64,000 nucleotides of DNA, taken from NCBI RefSeq assembly GCF_014202315.1, contig NZ_JACHGN010000001.1:640635-704634 (forward strand), given 5' to 3'. This DNA is from Thermocatellispora tengchongensis. GTDB lineage: Bacteria; Actinomycetota; Actinomycetes; Streptosporangiales; Streptosporangiaceae. Positions 44,233-52,316 of this stretch are shown piece after piece. The translations under genes were made by a program, and so were the position numbers. Below the pieces are notes generated by a model. It worked only from the letters and a program-made list of their open reading frames with translations, was not told the origin of the DNA and did not search any database. The stretch's first letter is position 1, and every line of letters starts with the position of its first letter.

Positions 44233-46056
44233 ATGCGTTTTCACCGTGCCCTGCCTCCCCTGCTGCTTCCCTTCGTGCTTCCCCTCGTCCTCCTGCTCGG
44301 CGCGCCGGCCGCCGCGCCGGTTCCGGCCGCCGCCGCGGCGCCGTGCAAGCCGGGCAGCGGCCCGAAGCTGGCCGGGCGCGACCTGCGCGACGCCGAGCTG
44401 CCCGCCGACCTGTCCTGCGCCGACCTGAGGAACGCCAAGCTCGACGGCCTGACCGTACGCAGCCCGCTGACCCGGGCCGACCTGCGCGGCGCGTCCCTGC
44501 GGGGCACCGACTTCCTGTCGCGGCCCCAGATGGAGGGGGCCGACTTCCGCGAGGCCGACCTCACCGAGGCGTCCTTCCCGTACGCGCGGGCGGCCGGGGC
44601 CGACTTCCGGGGCGCCAAGCTGGAGGACGCCTCGCTGTTCTACGCCGAGCTGGAGGGCGCCGACCTCAGCGGGGCCACGATGGTGCGGGCCAAGGCGTAC
44701 CAGGGGCAGTTCGACGGGGCCAAGCTGGTCGGGACCGACCTGAGCGACGCCGACGTCTACTACGCCGACCTGCGCCGCGCCGACCTCACCGAGGCCCGGG
44801 CCGAGGGCGCCCGGCTGTACAACTCCACCATGATCGACACGGTGTTCCGCAAGGCGCACCTGGCGCGGGCCCGGCTCGACTCGGGCGCGCTGGCGGGCGC
44901 GGTGTTCGAGGGCGCCGACCTGACCGGGACCGAGCTGCGTACGGTCAGGGCGCGCGGGGCGTCCTTCCGCGACGCCACCATGACCGGCGCGGTCATGTCG
45001 GGGGCCGACCTGGCCGACGCGGTGTTCACCGGCGCCGAGCTGACCCGGGCCGACCTGCGCGAGGCGACCGGAGCCCGGCTGACCGGGAGCAAGGGGGTGC
45101 CCGCCGACCTGCCGGCGGTGACCGACAAGAACTGCGCGCCGGGCAGCGGGCAGAACTACGCGGGCCAGGACCTCACCGGGGTGACCGAGTGGCCGCGCGA
45201 CCTCACCTGCGCCGACCTGAGCCGGGCCAAGCTCGACGGCGCCGACCTCGGCTCGGTGGTGCTGGACCGGGCGCTGCTGCGCGGCGCGTCGCTGAAGGGG
45301 GTGACCCTGCGCAGCGCGAAGGGGGCCGACCTGTCGGGCGCGAACCTGGGCCGGGCCAAGCTGAACTCGGCCGAGCTGACCGGGGCCAAGCTGGTGGGCG
45401 CCGACCTGCGTGACGTCGAGGCGTCCAGCCTCAAGGCCGAGGGCGCCGACTTCGGCCGCGCCCGGCTCGACCGGGCCGACCTGTCCCACGCGGAACTGCA
45501 GGACGCGGTGTTCCGCGGGGCCACGCTGATGGGGGCGGAGGTGTCCTCCGCCAAGCTGCGCGGGGCGACGTTCCAGGACGCCGACGTGACCGACCTGGCC
45601 GCCGACTACGCGCAGGACGCCGACTTCTCCGGGGCGAGCAGCCGCCTGGCGCCGGGCTGGATCGTCTTCTGGGCCGTGGTGGGCGCGCTCGCGGCGCTGA
45701 CGGTCGTGGGCATCGGCCGCCGCCGCGTACGCAGGCGCAGGCAGGCGCGTGAGGCGGCCGAGCGCAGCGCGGCCGAGTTCGCCCGGCTCCGCGGCATCCG
45801 CGATGAGGAGATCACCCGTCTGGGCGAGGCCATCGACGCCTACGACGAGGAGACCCACGTCTCCCGCGAGGGCGACTCCGGCAGGCACGACGTCAGAGAC
45901 TGGCACCTCGCGCTGGACGCGTACGAGGAGGCCAAGGCCGCGCTGGAGGCGGCGCGGTCGCGGGGCGACCTCGCGGTGGTCGCCAAGCTGGTCGAGAAGG
46001 GGCACTCCGCGCTGCGCCGCCTGCGCGAGCGCGGCCCCAAGGACGAGCTCACCTGA
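44233..46056 (+). CDS. Exported pentapeptide-repeat protein with C-terminal membrane anchor
   Basis: 607 residues. A signal peptide (about 1-30, ending near AAAP) is followed by two blocks of A(D/N)LxxA pentapeptide repeats (about 50-295 and 325-470). Each block is introduced by a C-x-PGSG...CADL segment, showing an internal duplication. A single membrane helix lies at about 474-496, then a basic stop-transfer RRRVRRRRQ and a charged cytosolic domain (about 500-607). Pentapeptide repeats fold as a right-handed quadrilateral beta-helix. Here the helix would lie outside the membrane, unlike the DNA-gyrase-binding Qnr proteins. The role is unknown. Confidence 0.85.
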   Translation: MRFHRALPPLLLPFVLPLVLLLGAPAAAPVPAAAAAPCKPGSGPKLAGRDLRDAELPADLSCADLRNAKLDGLTVRSPLTRADLRGASLRGTDFLSRPQMEGADFREADLTEASFPYARAAGADFRGAKLEDASLFYAELEGADLSGATMVRAKAYQGQFDGAKLVGTDLSDADVYYADLRRADLTEARAEGARLYNSTMIDTVFRKAHLARARLDSGALAGAVFEGADLTGTELRTVRARGASFRDATMTGAVMSGADLADAVFTGAELTRADLREATGARLTGSKGVPADLPAVTDKNCAPGSGQNYAGQDLTGVTEWPRDLTCADLSRAKLDGADLGSVVLDRALLRGASLKGVTLRSAKGADLSGANLGRAKLNSAELTGAKLVGADLRDVEASSLKAEGADFGRARLDRADLSHAELQDAVFRGATLMGAEVSSAKLRGATFQDADVTDLAADYAQDADFSGASSRLAPGWIVFWAVVGALAALTVVGIGRRRVRRRRQAREAAERSAAEFARLRGIRDEEITRLGEAIDAYDEETHVSREGDSGRHDVRDWHLALDAYEEAKAALEAARSRGDLAVVAKLVEKGHSALRRLRERGPKDELT

Positions 46057-46061
46057 CGGAC

Positions 46062-46121
46062 GCGTGAGGAGGGGAGAGCCGGCGGTCGCAAGCCCGTATG
46101 ACGGCTCACCCCTCCTCGCGC
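46062..46121. terminator. Bidirectional terminator hairpin
   Basis: Arms 46062-46081 and 46102-46121 pair at 18 of 20 positions (GAGGAGGGG core), with a 20-base loop. It sits between the convergent pentapeptide-repeat and glutamine synthetase genes. Confidence 0.65.
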
Positions 46122-46131
46122 GGGTTCCGGG

Positions 46132-47142
46132 TTACTGGCCGGCCTTCTCCAGGGCGGTGCAGCAGGTGTCCACGATCAGCCGGGTCACGACGTACGGGTC
46201 GCAGTTGGCGTTCGGGCGGCGGTCCTCGATGTAGCCCTTCTTGTCCACCTCGACCTGCCACGGGATGCGCACCGAGGCGGCGCGGTTGGAGACGCCGTAG
46301 GAGTACTCGCTCCACGGGGCGGTCTCGTGCGAGCCGGTGAGGCGGTGCTCGATCTCGGCGCCGTAGCCCGCGATGTGCTCCTGGGCCTTCTCGCCCAGCG
46401 CCTCGCACGCGGTGATGATGGCGTCGTAGCCCTCGCGCATGGCCTTGGTGGAGAAGTTGGTGTGCGCGCCGGCGCCGTTCCAGTCGCCCTTGACCGGCTT
46501 GGGGTCGAGGGTGGCGGACACGCCGAAGTCCTCGGCGACGCGGTAGAGCAGCCAGCGGGCCACCCAGAGCTGGTCGGCGACCTCGACGGGGCCGACCGGG
46601 CCGACCTGGAACTCCCACTGGCCGGGCATGACCTCGGCGTTGATGCCGGAGATCGCCAGGCCGGCCTTCAGGCAGGCGTCGAGGTGGGCCTCGACGATCT
46701 CGCGGCCGAAGACCTCGTCGGCGCCGACGCCGCAGTAGTAGAAGCCCTGCGGGGCCGGGAAGCCGCCGGCCGGGAAGCCGAGCGGGCGGCCCTCCTTGAA
46801 GAAGGTGTACTCCTGCTCGATGCCGAAGATCGGCTCCTGGTCGGCGAACCTCTCCGCGACCGGGGTGAGGAGCGCGCGGGTGTTGGTCGGGTGCGGCGTC
46901 ATGTCGGGCAGCAGCACCTCGCACATGACCAGCACGTTGTCGCCGCCGCGGATCGGGTCGGGGCAGGAGAAGACGGGCTTGAGCACGCAGTCGGACGAGG
47001 TGCCCGCGGCCTGGTTGGTGCTCGACCCGTCGAAGCCCCAGATCGGCAGCTCGGCGCCGTCGGCAAGGATCTTGGTCTTCGACCGGAGACGGGCCGTCGG
47101 CTCGGTGCCGTCGATCCAGATGTACTCGGCCTTATAGCTCAC
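46132..47142 (-). CDS. glnII: Glutamine synthetase type II
   Basis: 336 residues, matching eukaryote-type GSII rather than the 470-residue GlnA. Signatures seen are YIWIDG, WGFDGSSTNQA, FGIEQEYTFF, GPVGPVEVADQLW and NGAGAHTNFST. It makes glutamine from glutamate, ammonia and ATP. Streptomyces-related actinomycetes carry glnII beside glnA and control it by nitrogen regulators such as GlnR. The GTG at 47142 is preceded by GAGGGG. The 172 bases upstream contain no gene. Confidence 0.92.
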   Translation of the reverse strand: MSYKAEYIWIDGTEPTARLRSKTKILADGAELPIWGFDGSSTNQAAGTSSDCVLKPVFSCPDPIRGGDNVLVMCEVLLPDMTPHPTNTRALLTPVAERFADQEPIFGIEQEYTFFKEGRPLGFPAGGFPAPQGFYYCGVGADEVFGREIVEAHLDACLKAGLAISGINAEVMPGQWEFQVGPVGPVEVADQLWVARWLLYRVAEDFGVSATLDPKPVKGDWNGAGAHTNFSTKAMREGYDAIITACEALGEKAQEHIAGYGAEIEHRLTGSHETAPWSEYSYGVSNRAASVRIPWQVEVDKKGYIEDRRPNANCDPYVVTRLIVDTCCTALEKAGQ

Positions 47143-47314
47143 GTCGTGGTTCCCCTCAGACACTTCGTACGCCCTCAGCCGGTGCGTACGCCTCGTAGGT
47201 CGCGGCTCCGTCGCCACGCCGAGTGTGCCAATGGCCAATTTCGGAGCTGTTGCCCGAATGTAACCGCGATGTGAACGATGGACCTTTTTGCGCAGGTCAG
47301 CGCGCCCGCAACCG

Positions 47315-47806
47315 TCAGGCGGTGGGGATGTCGAGGGTCGGGACGGGGATCGAGAAGGAGTACGACGGCTCCGGCAGGTTGAAGGTCGGCTCGGGCAGGG
47401 AGGACTCGTTGAAGGCCGCGGCGCACCGCTCGTTGACGAAGGCCGAGATCTCGTCCGCGGCGTCGCCGGCGGAGACCAGCGCGGGCAGCCGCCGCCACGC
47501 CTCCACCACGATCTCGTGCTCCGCCGGGGAGAGCTGCTGCGGCGGCGCCTCGCTGAAGGGATGGTCGTCCTGCAGCAGCCGCAGCAGTTGCCCGAGGACG
47601 TTGGTCGTGCACGTACGCGCGCCCGTCGAGGTCGGCGTGGCCGCGACCGCCGGGGTGGGGGTCGGCGTCGGGGTGGCGGGGAGGATCGTGGCCTCGATGG
47701 GCCCTCTCGACCCGGTGCAGCCCGCGAGTGACACGACCGCGAGCGCGACGGCCACGCGGCGCAAGACGACGAACACCGAAGACTTCTCCTGCCGAAGAGG
47801 GGGCAT
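47315..47806 (-). CDS. Hypothetical lipoprotein
   Basis: 163 residues. A basic N-terminus, hydrophobic core and lipobox SLAGC (Cys30) precede a Pro-Thr repeat spacer (TPTPTPT) and a globular part with two cysteines (RTCTTN, NERCAAA). The end (LPEPTFNLPEPSYSFSIPVP) is Pro-rich. It is exported and anchored outside; no function is assigned. Confidence 0.72.
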   Translation of the reverse strand: MPPLRQEKSSVFVVLRRVAVALAVVSLAGCTGSRGPIEATILPATPTPTPTPAVAATPTSTGARTCTTNVLGQLLRLLQDDHPFSEAPPQQLSPAEHEIVVEAWRRLPALVSAGDAADEISAFVNERCAAAFNESSLPEPTFNLPEPSYSFSIPVPTLDIPTA

Positions 47807-47908
47807 GGATGACCACCCAAGCAGACACCCACCGCGTGCCCCCGGTCAAACCGGTTCAGGCCCGCCGCGGCGCGTCCAGAAGGCCCCGGGAACAGGCGCT
47901 GCGCGGGT

Positions 47909-48418
47909 TCAGCGCGGCCCTCGATCCGCCGCCACGGGCAACCCGCCCATCAGCTCCACGGTCTCGCCCCGCGCCCGCGCCGCCGCGCACGACCGCACCC
48001 GGTGCGCGCTCGGCGGGATCAGCCGCTCCGCCACGGCGTCGATCTCCACGAACGCGTAGCCCCGCAGCTCCTCGGCCTGCAACCGGATGCCCGCGACGTC
48101 CGCGGGCGACAGCACCCCGCCGTCGTACACGAAGGCCAGGCCCTCGCTGCGCTCGGCCCACGCCCCCACCCAGTCCACCGCCAGCAGCCGCCCCGGCGCC
48201 CGATCCAGCCCCAGCTCCTCCCGCACCTCCCGCGCCGCCCCGTCGCGGGGGCTCTCGTCCAGCTCCACCGTGCCGCCCGGGATCTCCCACGGCTCCTTGT
48301 AGACCGGATCGACCAGCAGCACCCGCCCGAGCCCGTCGAAGAACAACACCCCCGCCGACACCCTCTTGCGCGGCAACGCCCGATCCCACGCGGCGAGCTC
48401 CGCGTCGAACACATCCAT
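47909..48418 (-). CDS. Nudix hydrolase downstream of the cyclase-Nudix gene
   Basis: 169 residues. The Nudix box is complete: Gly49, Glu55, Arg63-Glu64, Glu67-Glu68, Gly70 (GGTVELDES...REVREELG), so it should hydrolyse a nucleoside diphosphate linked to another group using Mg. The gene starts 10 bases after the cyclase-Nudix stop and is very likely co-transcribed. In the setting of a Pycsar-like locus it might control nucleotide pools or signal turnover, but Nudix genes are common and it could be a passenger. Confidence 0.8.
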   Translation of the reverse strand: MDVFDAELAAWDRALPRKRVSAGVLFFDGLGRVLLVDPVYKEPWEIPGGTVELDESPRDGAAREVREELGLDRAPGRLLAVDWVGAWAERSEGLAFVYDGGVLSPADVAGIRLQAEELRGYAFVEIDAVAERLIPPSAHRVRSCAAARARGETVELMGGLPVAADRGPR

Positions 48419-48428
48419 GCCGCCGACC

Positions 48429-49520
48429 CTAACCGCCCTGCCGGACGCGCCTGTAGCGGTCCAGGAGCTCGATGAGTTCCCGCTTGAGCCCGCCCACGAA
48501 GCTCTGGGCCGGCATCGCGCGGAACTCGCTCTCGGCCACCCACAGCAGGGACGAGTGATTGGCCGAGGACGGGTGGTCGTCGCCCACCTTCCGGCACAGG
48601 AACCGGATTCCGGGAATGACGGGAGAGCCGGCCTCGCGGATCTCGTAGAAGCAGTGCAGGTCGGTCAGCACCTCCACGTCGATGTTCATCTCCGTGCGGA
48701 AATGCCGTTGCACGCCCTCGCCGAAGGTCTCGGAGTGCCGGAGCTGGCCGCCGCATCCTTCGAACCGCCCGGGAAACAGCTCCCGATCGGCCGACCTTTT
48801 CGCGAGAAGAAGGCGTATGCGCCCTTCGCCGTCCTCGGTGAAACAGGTGCCGGCCACGTGCACTTCCGGGGTCTCACGAAGTCGTTCGCGCGGCACGAAC
48901 TGGGAGGCGATCTCGCCGCTGACCCATACGGCCACCTCGCCGATTCCGCGCAGCTTTCTGATCTGGGCGGTCAGGCCGCGCGCGTCGCGGGGCAACGCGG
49001 GGAAGTCGTCGCGGTCGATCACCACGCCGAAGGGCCGGGCCTCCCCGCACAGCCGGGAGCACTTGTTCAGGTTGTGGCCGGCCCAGTCGTCGCGTACGCG
49101 CAGGACCTTCCCGCGCACGATGCCCCAGCCCAGCCGCAGGTCGGCGGAGTGGCCCACGCGGCCGGCGAACTCCAGGCACAGCTTGGCGAAGTCGCGCTCG
49201 ACCCGGCCGACGGTGGCCAGGATGCGCGCCAGCAGCGCCGTGACCTCGCGCTGGCTCTGGTCGGCGGGAAGTTCCTGGACCAGGAGGGCGCCGTCGCCGA
49301 GCGGCTTGAGGTGGTATGAGCCGTCCACGAAGCGCCTGCGCAGAATCGCCAGGAATCCGCTGATGAAGCTGTCCAGGTTGATGAAGACCTCGTTGGCCTC
49401 CGCCCACTTCGTGAACCCGCGTACGTCCACGAATATGACCACCGCACTGGTGTCCTCCGCCATACGGCAACCGTCTTCCGCGTACTCGGCCCGATCGTCG
49501 GCGTCCCCGATGTCCTGCAT
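48429..49520 (-). CDS. Class III nucleotide cyclase fused to a degenerate Nudix domain (Pycsar-type cyclase)
   Basis: 363 residues from ATG 49520; a TTG at 49529 and ATG at 49463 are alternatives. Residues 24-200 are a class III cyclase: metal Asp32 in IFVDVRGFT, Lys72 and Asp76 in LKPLGDG, Asn152 and Arg156 in NLNKCSR. Residues about 218-355 are Nudix-like, with a box at 258-280 (G..E..R) in which two of the Glu residues are replaced by His273 and Thr276, so hydrolysis is doubtful and ligand binding likely. The PycTM-type effector is divergent, 201 bases away, so the product is presumably cCMP or cUMP. Specificity is inferred from context alone. Confidence 0.82.
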   Translation of the reverse strand: MQDIGDADDRAEYAEDGCRMAEDTSAVVIFVDVRGFTKWAEANEVFINLDSFISGFLAILRRRFVDGSYHLKPLGDGALLVQELPADQSQREVTALLARILATVGRVERDFAKLCLEFAGRVGHSADLRLGWGIVRGKVLRVRDDWAGHNLNKCSRLCGEARPFGVVIDRDDFPALPRDARGLTAQIRKLRGIGEVAVWVSGEIASQFVPRERLRETPEVHVAGTCFTEDGEGRIRLLLAKRSADRELFPGRFEGCGGQLRHSETFGEGVQRHFRTEMNIDVEVLTDLHCFYEIREAGSPVIPGIRFLCRKVGDDHPSSANHSSLLWVAESEFRAMPAQSFVGGLKRELIELLDRYRRVRQGG

Positions 49521-49721
49521 TTTCGGCAAGAAGTGCTTTCCCCGCTGATTCCCTTATGTCGCGGTATCCCGGCCGCTGCGTTCACTCCGCACGCGCCGAT
49601 CGTTTCACGCGGACTTCCGGTAGTCACGAGTAGGCACGGATTCCGGCGCCGAAGTCACGCCTCGATATCAGTACGCGCACCGATACGCCCCGCTTGTGGG
49701 CACTCGGTTCTACTGGATTCC

Positions 49722-50186
49722 ATGCAGGACCTGTCCGCCTTCCTGGCGGCGACACGTGAAGAGGTCGCGCGGGCCGACACCAAGGCCACCACGCTGCTGG
49801 CGATCACGGCCGTCGGGTTCGCCGCCTTCTCGGCCGCCGCCGCGGGCGCGGTCGCCGCGCCGGTGCAGGGCGTCGCCCGGTGGCTCACCGTCGCCGCGCT
49901 GGCCGCCGTCACGCTGGTCGTGGAACTGCTGCTGTGGGTGCTGCGGCCCCGGCTCGGCAACGACCTGTCCAGCAAGTACTACTTCGGGCACTGGCGCAGG
50001 TACCTCACCAGCCCCGACGAGCTCGCCGCCGAGCTGTCCGGGGAGATCGGCCAGGTCAAGTTGCTGATCCAGCTCAGCGACATCGCCTGGCGCAAGTTCC
50101 GCCTCATCCGGTTGTCCGTCGACCTGCTCGCGGTCGCGGTCCCCCTGATCTCCGCCGCCATCGCCATCACCCTCGTCACCGGCTGA
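49722..50186 (+). CDS. PycTM-type Pycsar effector membrane protein
   Basis: 154 residues with the family hallmark REEVARADTKATTLLA at 12-27 and membrane helices at about 24-44, 53-74 and 133-152, separated by a cytosolic stretch with YYFGHWRRYLTSPDEL and IGQVKLLIQLSDIAWRKFRLI. In Pycsar systems such proteins are gated by cCMP or cUMP and damage the inner membrane to stop phage spread. The adjacent cyclase gene is divergent. Like the cyclase it begins MQD. No strong ribosome site is seen. Confidence 0.82.
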   Translation: MQDLSAFLAATREEVARADTKATTLLAITAVGFAAFSAAAAGAVAAPVQGVARWLTVAALAAVTLVVELLLWVLRPRLGNDLSSKYYFGHWRRYLTSPDELAAELSGEIGQVKLLIQLSDIAWRKFRLIRLSVDLLAVAVPLISAAIAITLVTG

Positions 50187-50202
50187 GCCGGCGCTCGGGC
50201 CC

Positions 50203-50646
50203 TCAGGCGGCGGGGGAGCCGAGCAGGCGGGAGGCGGCCTCGCGTACGCCGGGGCCTATGGGGGTGGGCTGGAGGGTGGTGCGGTCGATCTTGACCTGGA
50301 CGCGGCGGCCCTCGGCGTGGACGGTCGCGTGGTCCTCGGACAGGACCCTGAAGCCGTAGACCAGGCTGCTGCGGCCGATGTGGTCCAGCCAGAAGTGCAC
50401 CGCCACCGGGCCGGGGCTGATGATCGGGGTGGTGTAGGTGATGGAGAACTCGCGCACCACGAAGAAGATGTCGGCGAAGTGCGGCCCGGCCGGGTCGAAG
50501 GGCCAGCCGTGGCGGGTCCAGAAGGCCGACAGCGCGCGTTCGAGCAGCAGGACGTAGCGGGAGTTGTGCACGACGCCCATGGCGTCGAGGTCGTCGAAGT
50601 GGATCTGGACGGGCTCGATGTGCCCGACCCGGGTGGCCGTGGTCAC
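50203..50646 (-). CDS. 4-hydroxybenzoyl-CoA-type (hotdog) thioesterase
   Basis: 147 residues. The N-terminal FDDLDAMGVVHNSRY matches the 4HBT active-site pattern, with Asp20 as the likely catalytic acid. It would hydrolyse an acyl-CoA or acyl-carrier thioester. The GTG start is 14 bases after the TetR stop, with AGGAG upstream, so TetR probably controls it. Convergent with the Pycsar effector gene. Confidence 0.84.
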   Translation of the reverse strand: MTTATRVGHIEPVQIHFDDLDAMGVVHNSRYVLLLERALSAFWTRHGWPFDPAGPHFADIFFVVREFSITYTTPIISPGPVAVHFWLDHIGRSSLVYGFRVLSEDHATVHAEGRRVQVKIDRTTLQPTPIGPGVREAASRLLGSPAA

Positions 50647-50659
50647 GTGGGGCTCACTC

Positions 50660-51283
50660 CTACAGGATCGTGGGGTCGGTGGCCAGCGCGCGCAGGCGGT
50701 CGAGCACGGCCCGGCGGGCGTAGCGGTAGCTGTCGGGATCGCGGAGCAGGTGGGCGTGGGTGACGACGGCGCTGCCGATGGCCTGGATCTCGAAGGCGAG
50801 CTGGCGCGGGTCGGCCTCGGGGCGCAGCTCGCCGATGACCACGGCCTCGCCCGCGAGCCGGACGATCATGTCCTTCCAGTCGTCCAGCGCGGCGGCGATG
50901 GCGTCGCGCACCGGGCCGGGGGAGTCCTCGAACTCGTGCTCGGTCGCCTTGAAGAAGCAGCCGCCGGGCAGGACGGCGTTCTCGTAGAAGGCCATGCGGT
51001 TGGCGTGCACCGCCCACAGCCTGCGCAGGCCCTTGGGCTCGCGCAGGGCCGGGGAGACGATCAGCTCCTCCCACTGGCGGCGGGCGTGGGCCACGATCGC
51101 GAGCTGCAGGCTCTCCTTGTCCGGCCAGTGCGCGAACAGCCCGGACTTGCTGACCCCGAGCGACTGCGCCAGCCGCGCCAGCGTCAGCCCGGCCAGCCCG
51201 TCCAGGGACGCGAGCGCGACCCCCGCGTCCAGCACCGCCCGGCGCGTCTTCTCCCCACGCGCGACCCTGCCGTCGACCGCCAT
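50660..51283 (-). CDS. TetR-family regulator
   Basis: 207 residues: helix-turn-helix (LTLARLAQSLGVSKSGLFAHW, about 33-53) and a helical ligand domain ending RRAVLDRLRALA. Forms a unit with the thioesterase. A palindrome of the kind TetR proteins bind lies 25 bases before its start. Confidence 0.86.
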   Translation of the reverse strand: MAVDGRVARGEKTRRAVLDAGVALASLDGLAGLTLARLAQSLGVSKSGLFAHWPDKESLQLAIVAHARRQWEELIVSPALREPKGLRRLWAVHANRMAFYENAVLPGGCFFKATEHEFEDSPGPVRDAIAAALDDWKDMIVRLAGEAVVIGELRPEADPRQLAFEIQAIGSAVVTHAHLLRDPDSYRYARRAVLDRLRALATDPTIL

Positions 51284-51307
51284 GCCGCCAGGCTACAACA
51301 AAAAGAC

Positions 51308-51317
51308 CGACCGGTCG
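51308..51317. promoter_or_regulatory. Candidate TetR operator
   Basis: CGACCGGTCG, a perfect 10-base palindrome in an AT-rich region directly upstream of the TetR gene (51283), flanked by A- and T-rich bases. The ACCGGTC core is common for TetR-family repressors that autoregulate. Confidence 0.55.
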
Positions 51318-51332
51318 TATTTATTGTTTGGG

Positions 51333-51515
51333 TCATGGGGCCGCGAAGGCGGTGGGGCCGGCCGTGCCGATGACGGCGTCTCTCTGGAGGACCAGCCACT
51401 GGCCGCAGATGCAGCGCACGTAGCGCACGGCGCCCTCGGAGCTGGGGTGGCAGGACGCGGGCGGGGTGAGAGGCCAGGCGCAGGCCGGGCATGAGGGCGG
51501 GTTGTCGGTCACCAT
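51333..51515 (-). CDS. Small zinc-ribbon-like protein, 60 residues
   Basis: MVTDNPPSCPACAWPL with a second pair in RCICGQWLV: two CxxC/CxCG knuckles about 25 residues apart could bind zinc. ATG 51515 has a weak ribosome site, and the neighbouring + strand CGNR gene starts 22 bases beyond it. Its third-position GC fits real coding, but the size keeps confidence low. Confidence 0.5.
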   Translation of the reverse strand: MVTDNPPSCPACAWPLTPPASCHPSSEGAVRYVRCICGQWLVLQRDAVIGTAGPTAFAAP

Positions 51516-51537
51516 CTCAGGGTGCTGTCATGGTCTA

Positions 51538-52059
51538 GTGCATTTCAACCCTTACGGTGGCGCGGCGGCGGAGATCGCCGCTGGGCTGGCCAACGCCGGG
51601 CCCGGCACCCGGCCCGAGGACCTGCACGGGCTGCTGCGGCCGGAGGTGTTCCGGGTGAGCGCGCCGATCACCCCCGAGGAGGTCGCCGAGCTGCTGCGCT
51701 GGGGGGCGCGGCTGCGGCCGGTGTTCGGGGAGCCCGACGTGGGGCGGCAGGTGGACCTGGTGAACGAGCTGCTGGTCGCGGCCGAGGTGACCCGGCCGTA
51801 CATCTCGCGGCACGACGGGCGGCCCCCGCACATCCACTACGCCGGCGAGGACGCCGCGCTGGTGGAGCGGCTGAAGGCGTACACGGCCGCCGGGCTGGCC
51901 AACGCGGTCTGCCAGGACCCGGGGCGGCTCGGGCGCTGCGGACGGCCCGGATGCGGCATCGCGTACGTGGACACCTCGCGGAACGGGCGGCGGCGCTTTT
52001 GCTCCATCCGGTGCGCCAACAGGGTGCACGTGGCCGACCACCGGCGCAGAACCGCCTGA
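51538..52059 (+). CDS. CGNR zinc-finger protein
   Basis: 173 residues from a GTG at 51538, chosen because VHFNPYGGAAAEIAAGLAN aligns with the N-terminal alpha-helical ABATE domain of this family. The C-terminal CGNR finger is CGRPGC...FCSIRCANRVHVADHR, with Ala in place of the Gly of CGNR. Such proteins are presumed DNA-binding regulators of metabolism. No ribosome site is seen, so translation may be leaderless. The frame extends upstream to 51466. The 257 bases after it contain no gene. Confidence 0.8.
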   Translation: MHFNPYGGAAAEIAAGLANAGPGTRPEDLHGLLRPEVFRVSAPITPEEVAELLRWGARLRPVFGEPDVGRQVDLVNELLVAAEVTRPYISRHDGRPPHIHYAGEDAALVERLKAYTAAGLANAVCQDPGRLGRCGRPGCGIAYVDTSRNGRRRFCSIRCANRVHVADHRRRTA

Positions 52060-52316
52060 ACACCGAGCTAAACCTGTCGTGACCCGCTCGATAGCCGATC
52101 GTTATCGCGCGGTAAGCAGAGTTACCGGATTTACCGATGTTTCCAGAGTTATGGTTGGGCCCTCTCCCGCGGTCTGCCGGCTTCCCCTCCGTACACCGGC
52201 AAGGCCGCGGGTTTCAATAGCAGCTCCCGAGCGCGCCCCCGTCCATGTCACCGGCGGGGGCGTTCGCCATTCAGCCCCCAATCCGGCGTAATGTGCGAGT
52301 TGTGGAGGTGGTCGCG

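Noticed and set aside
48429..49520. Cyclase considered as an ordinary cAMP-producing signalling enzyme
   Set aside because: This remains possible, but the divergent PycTM-type partner and the small domain set fit a defence role better, so it was kept as the refuting alternative.
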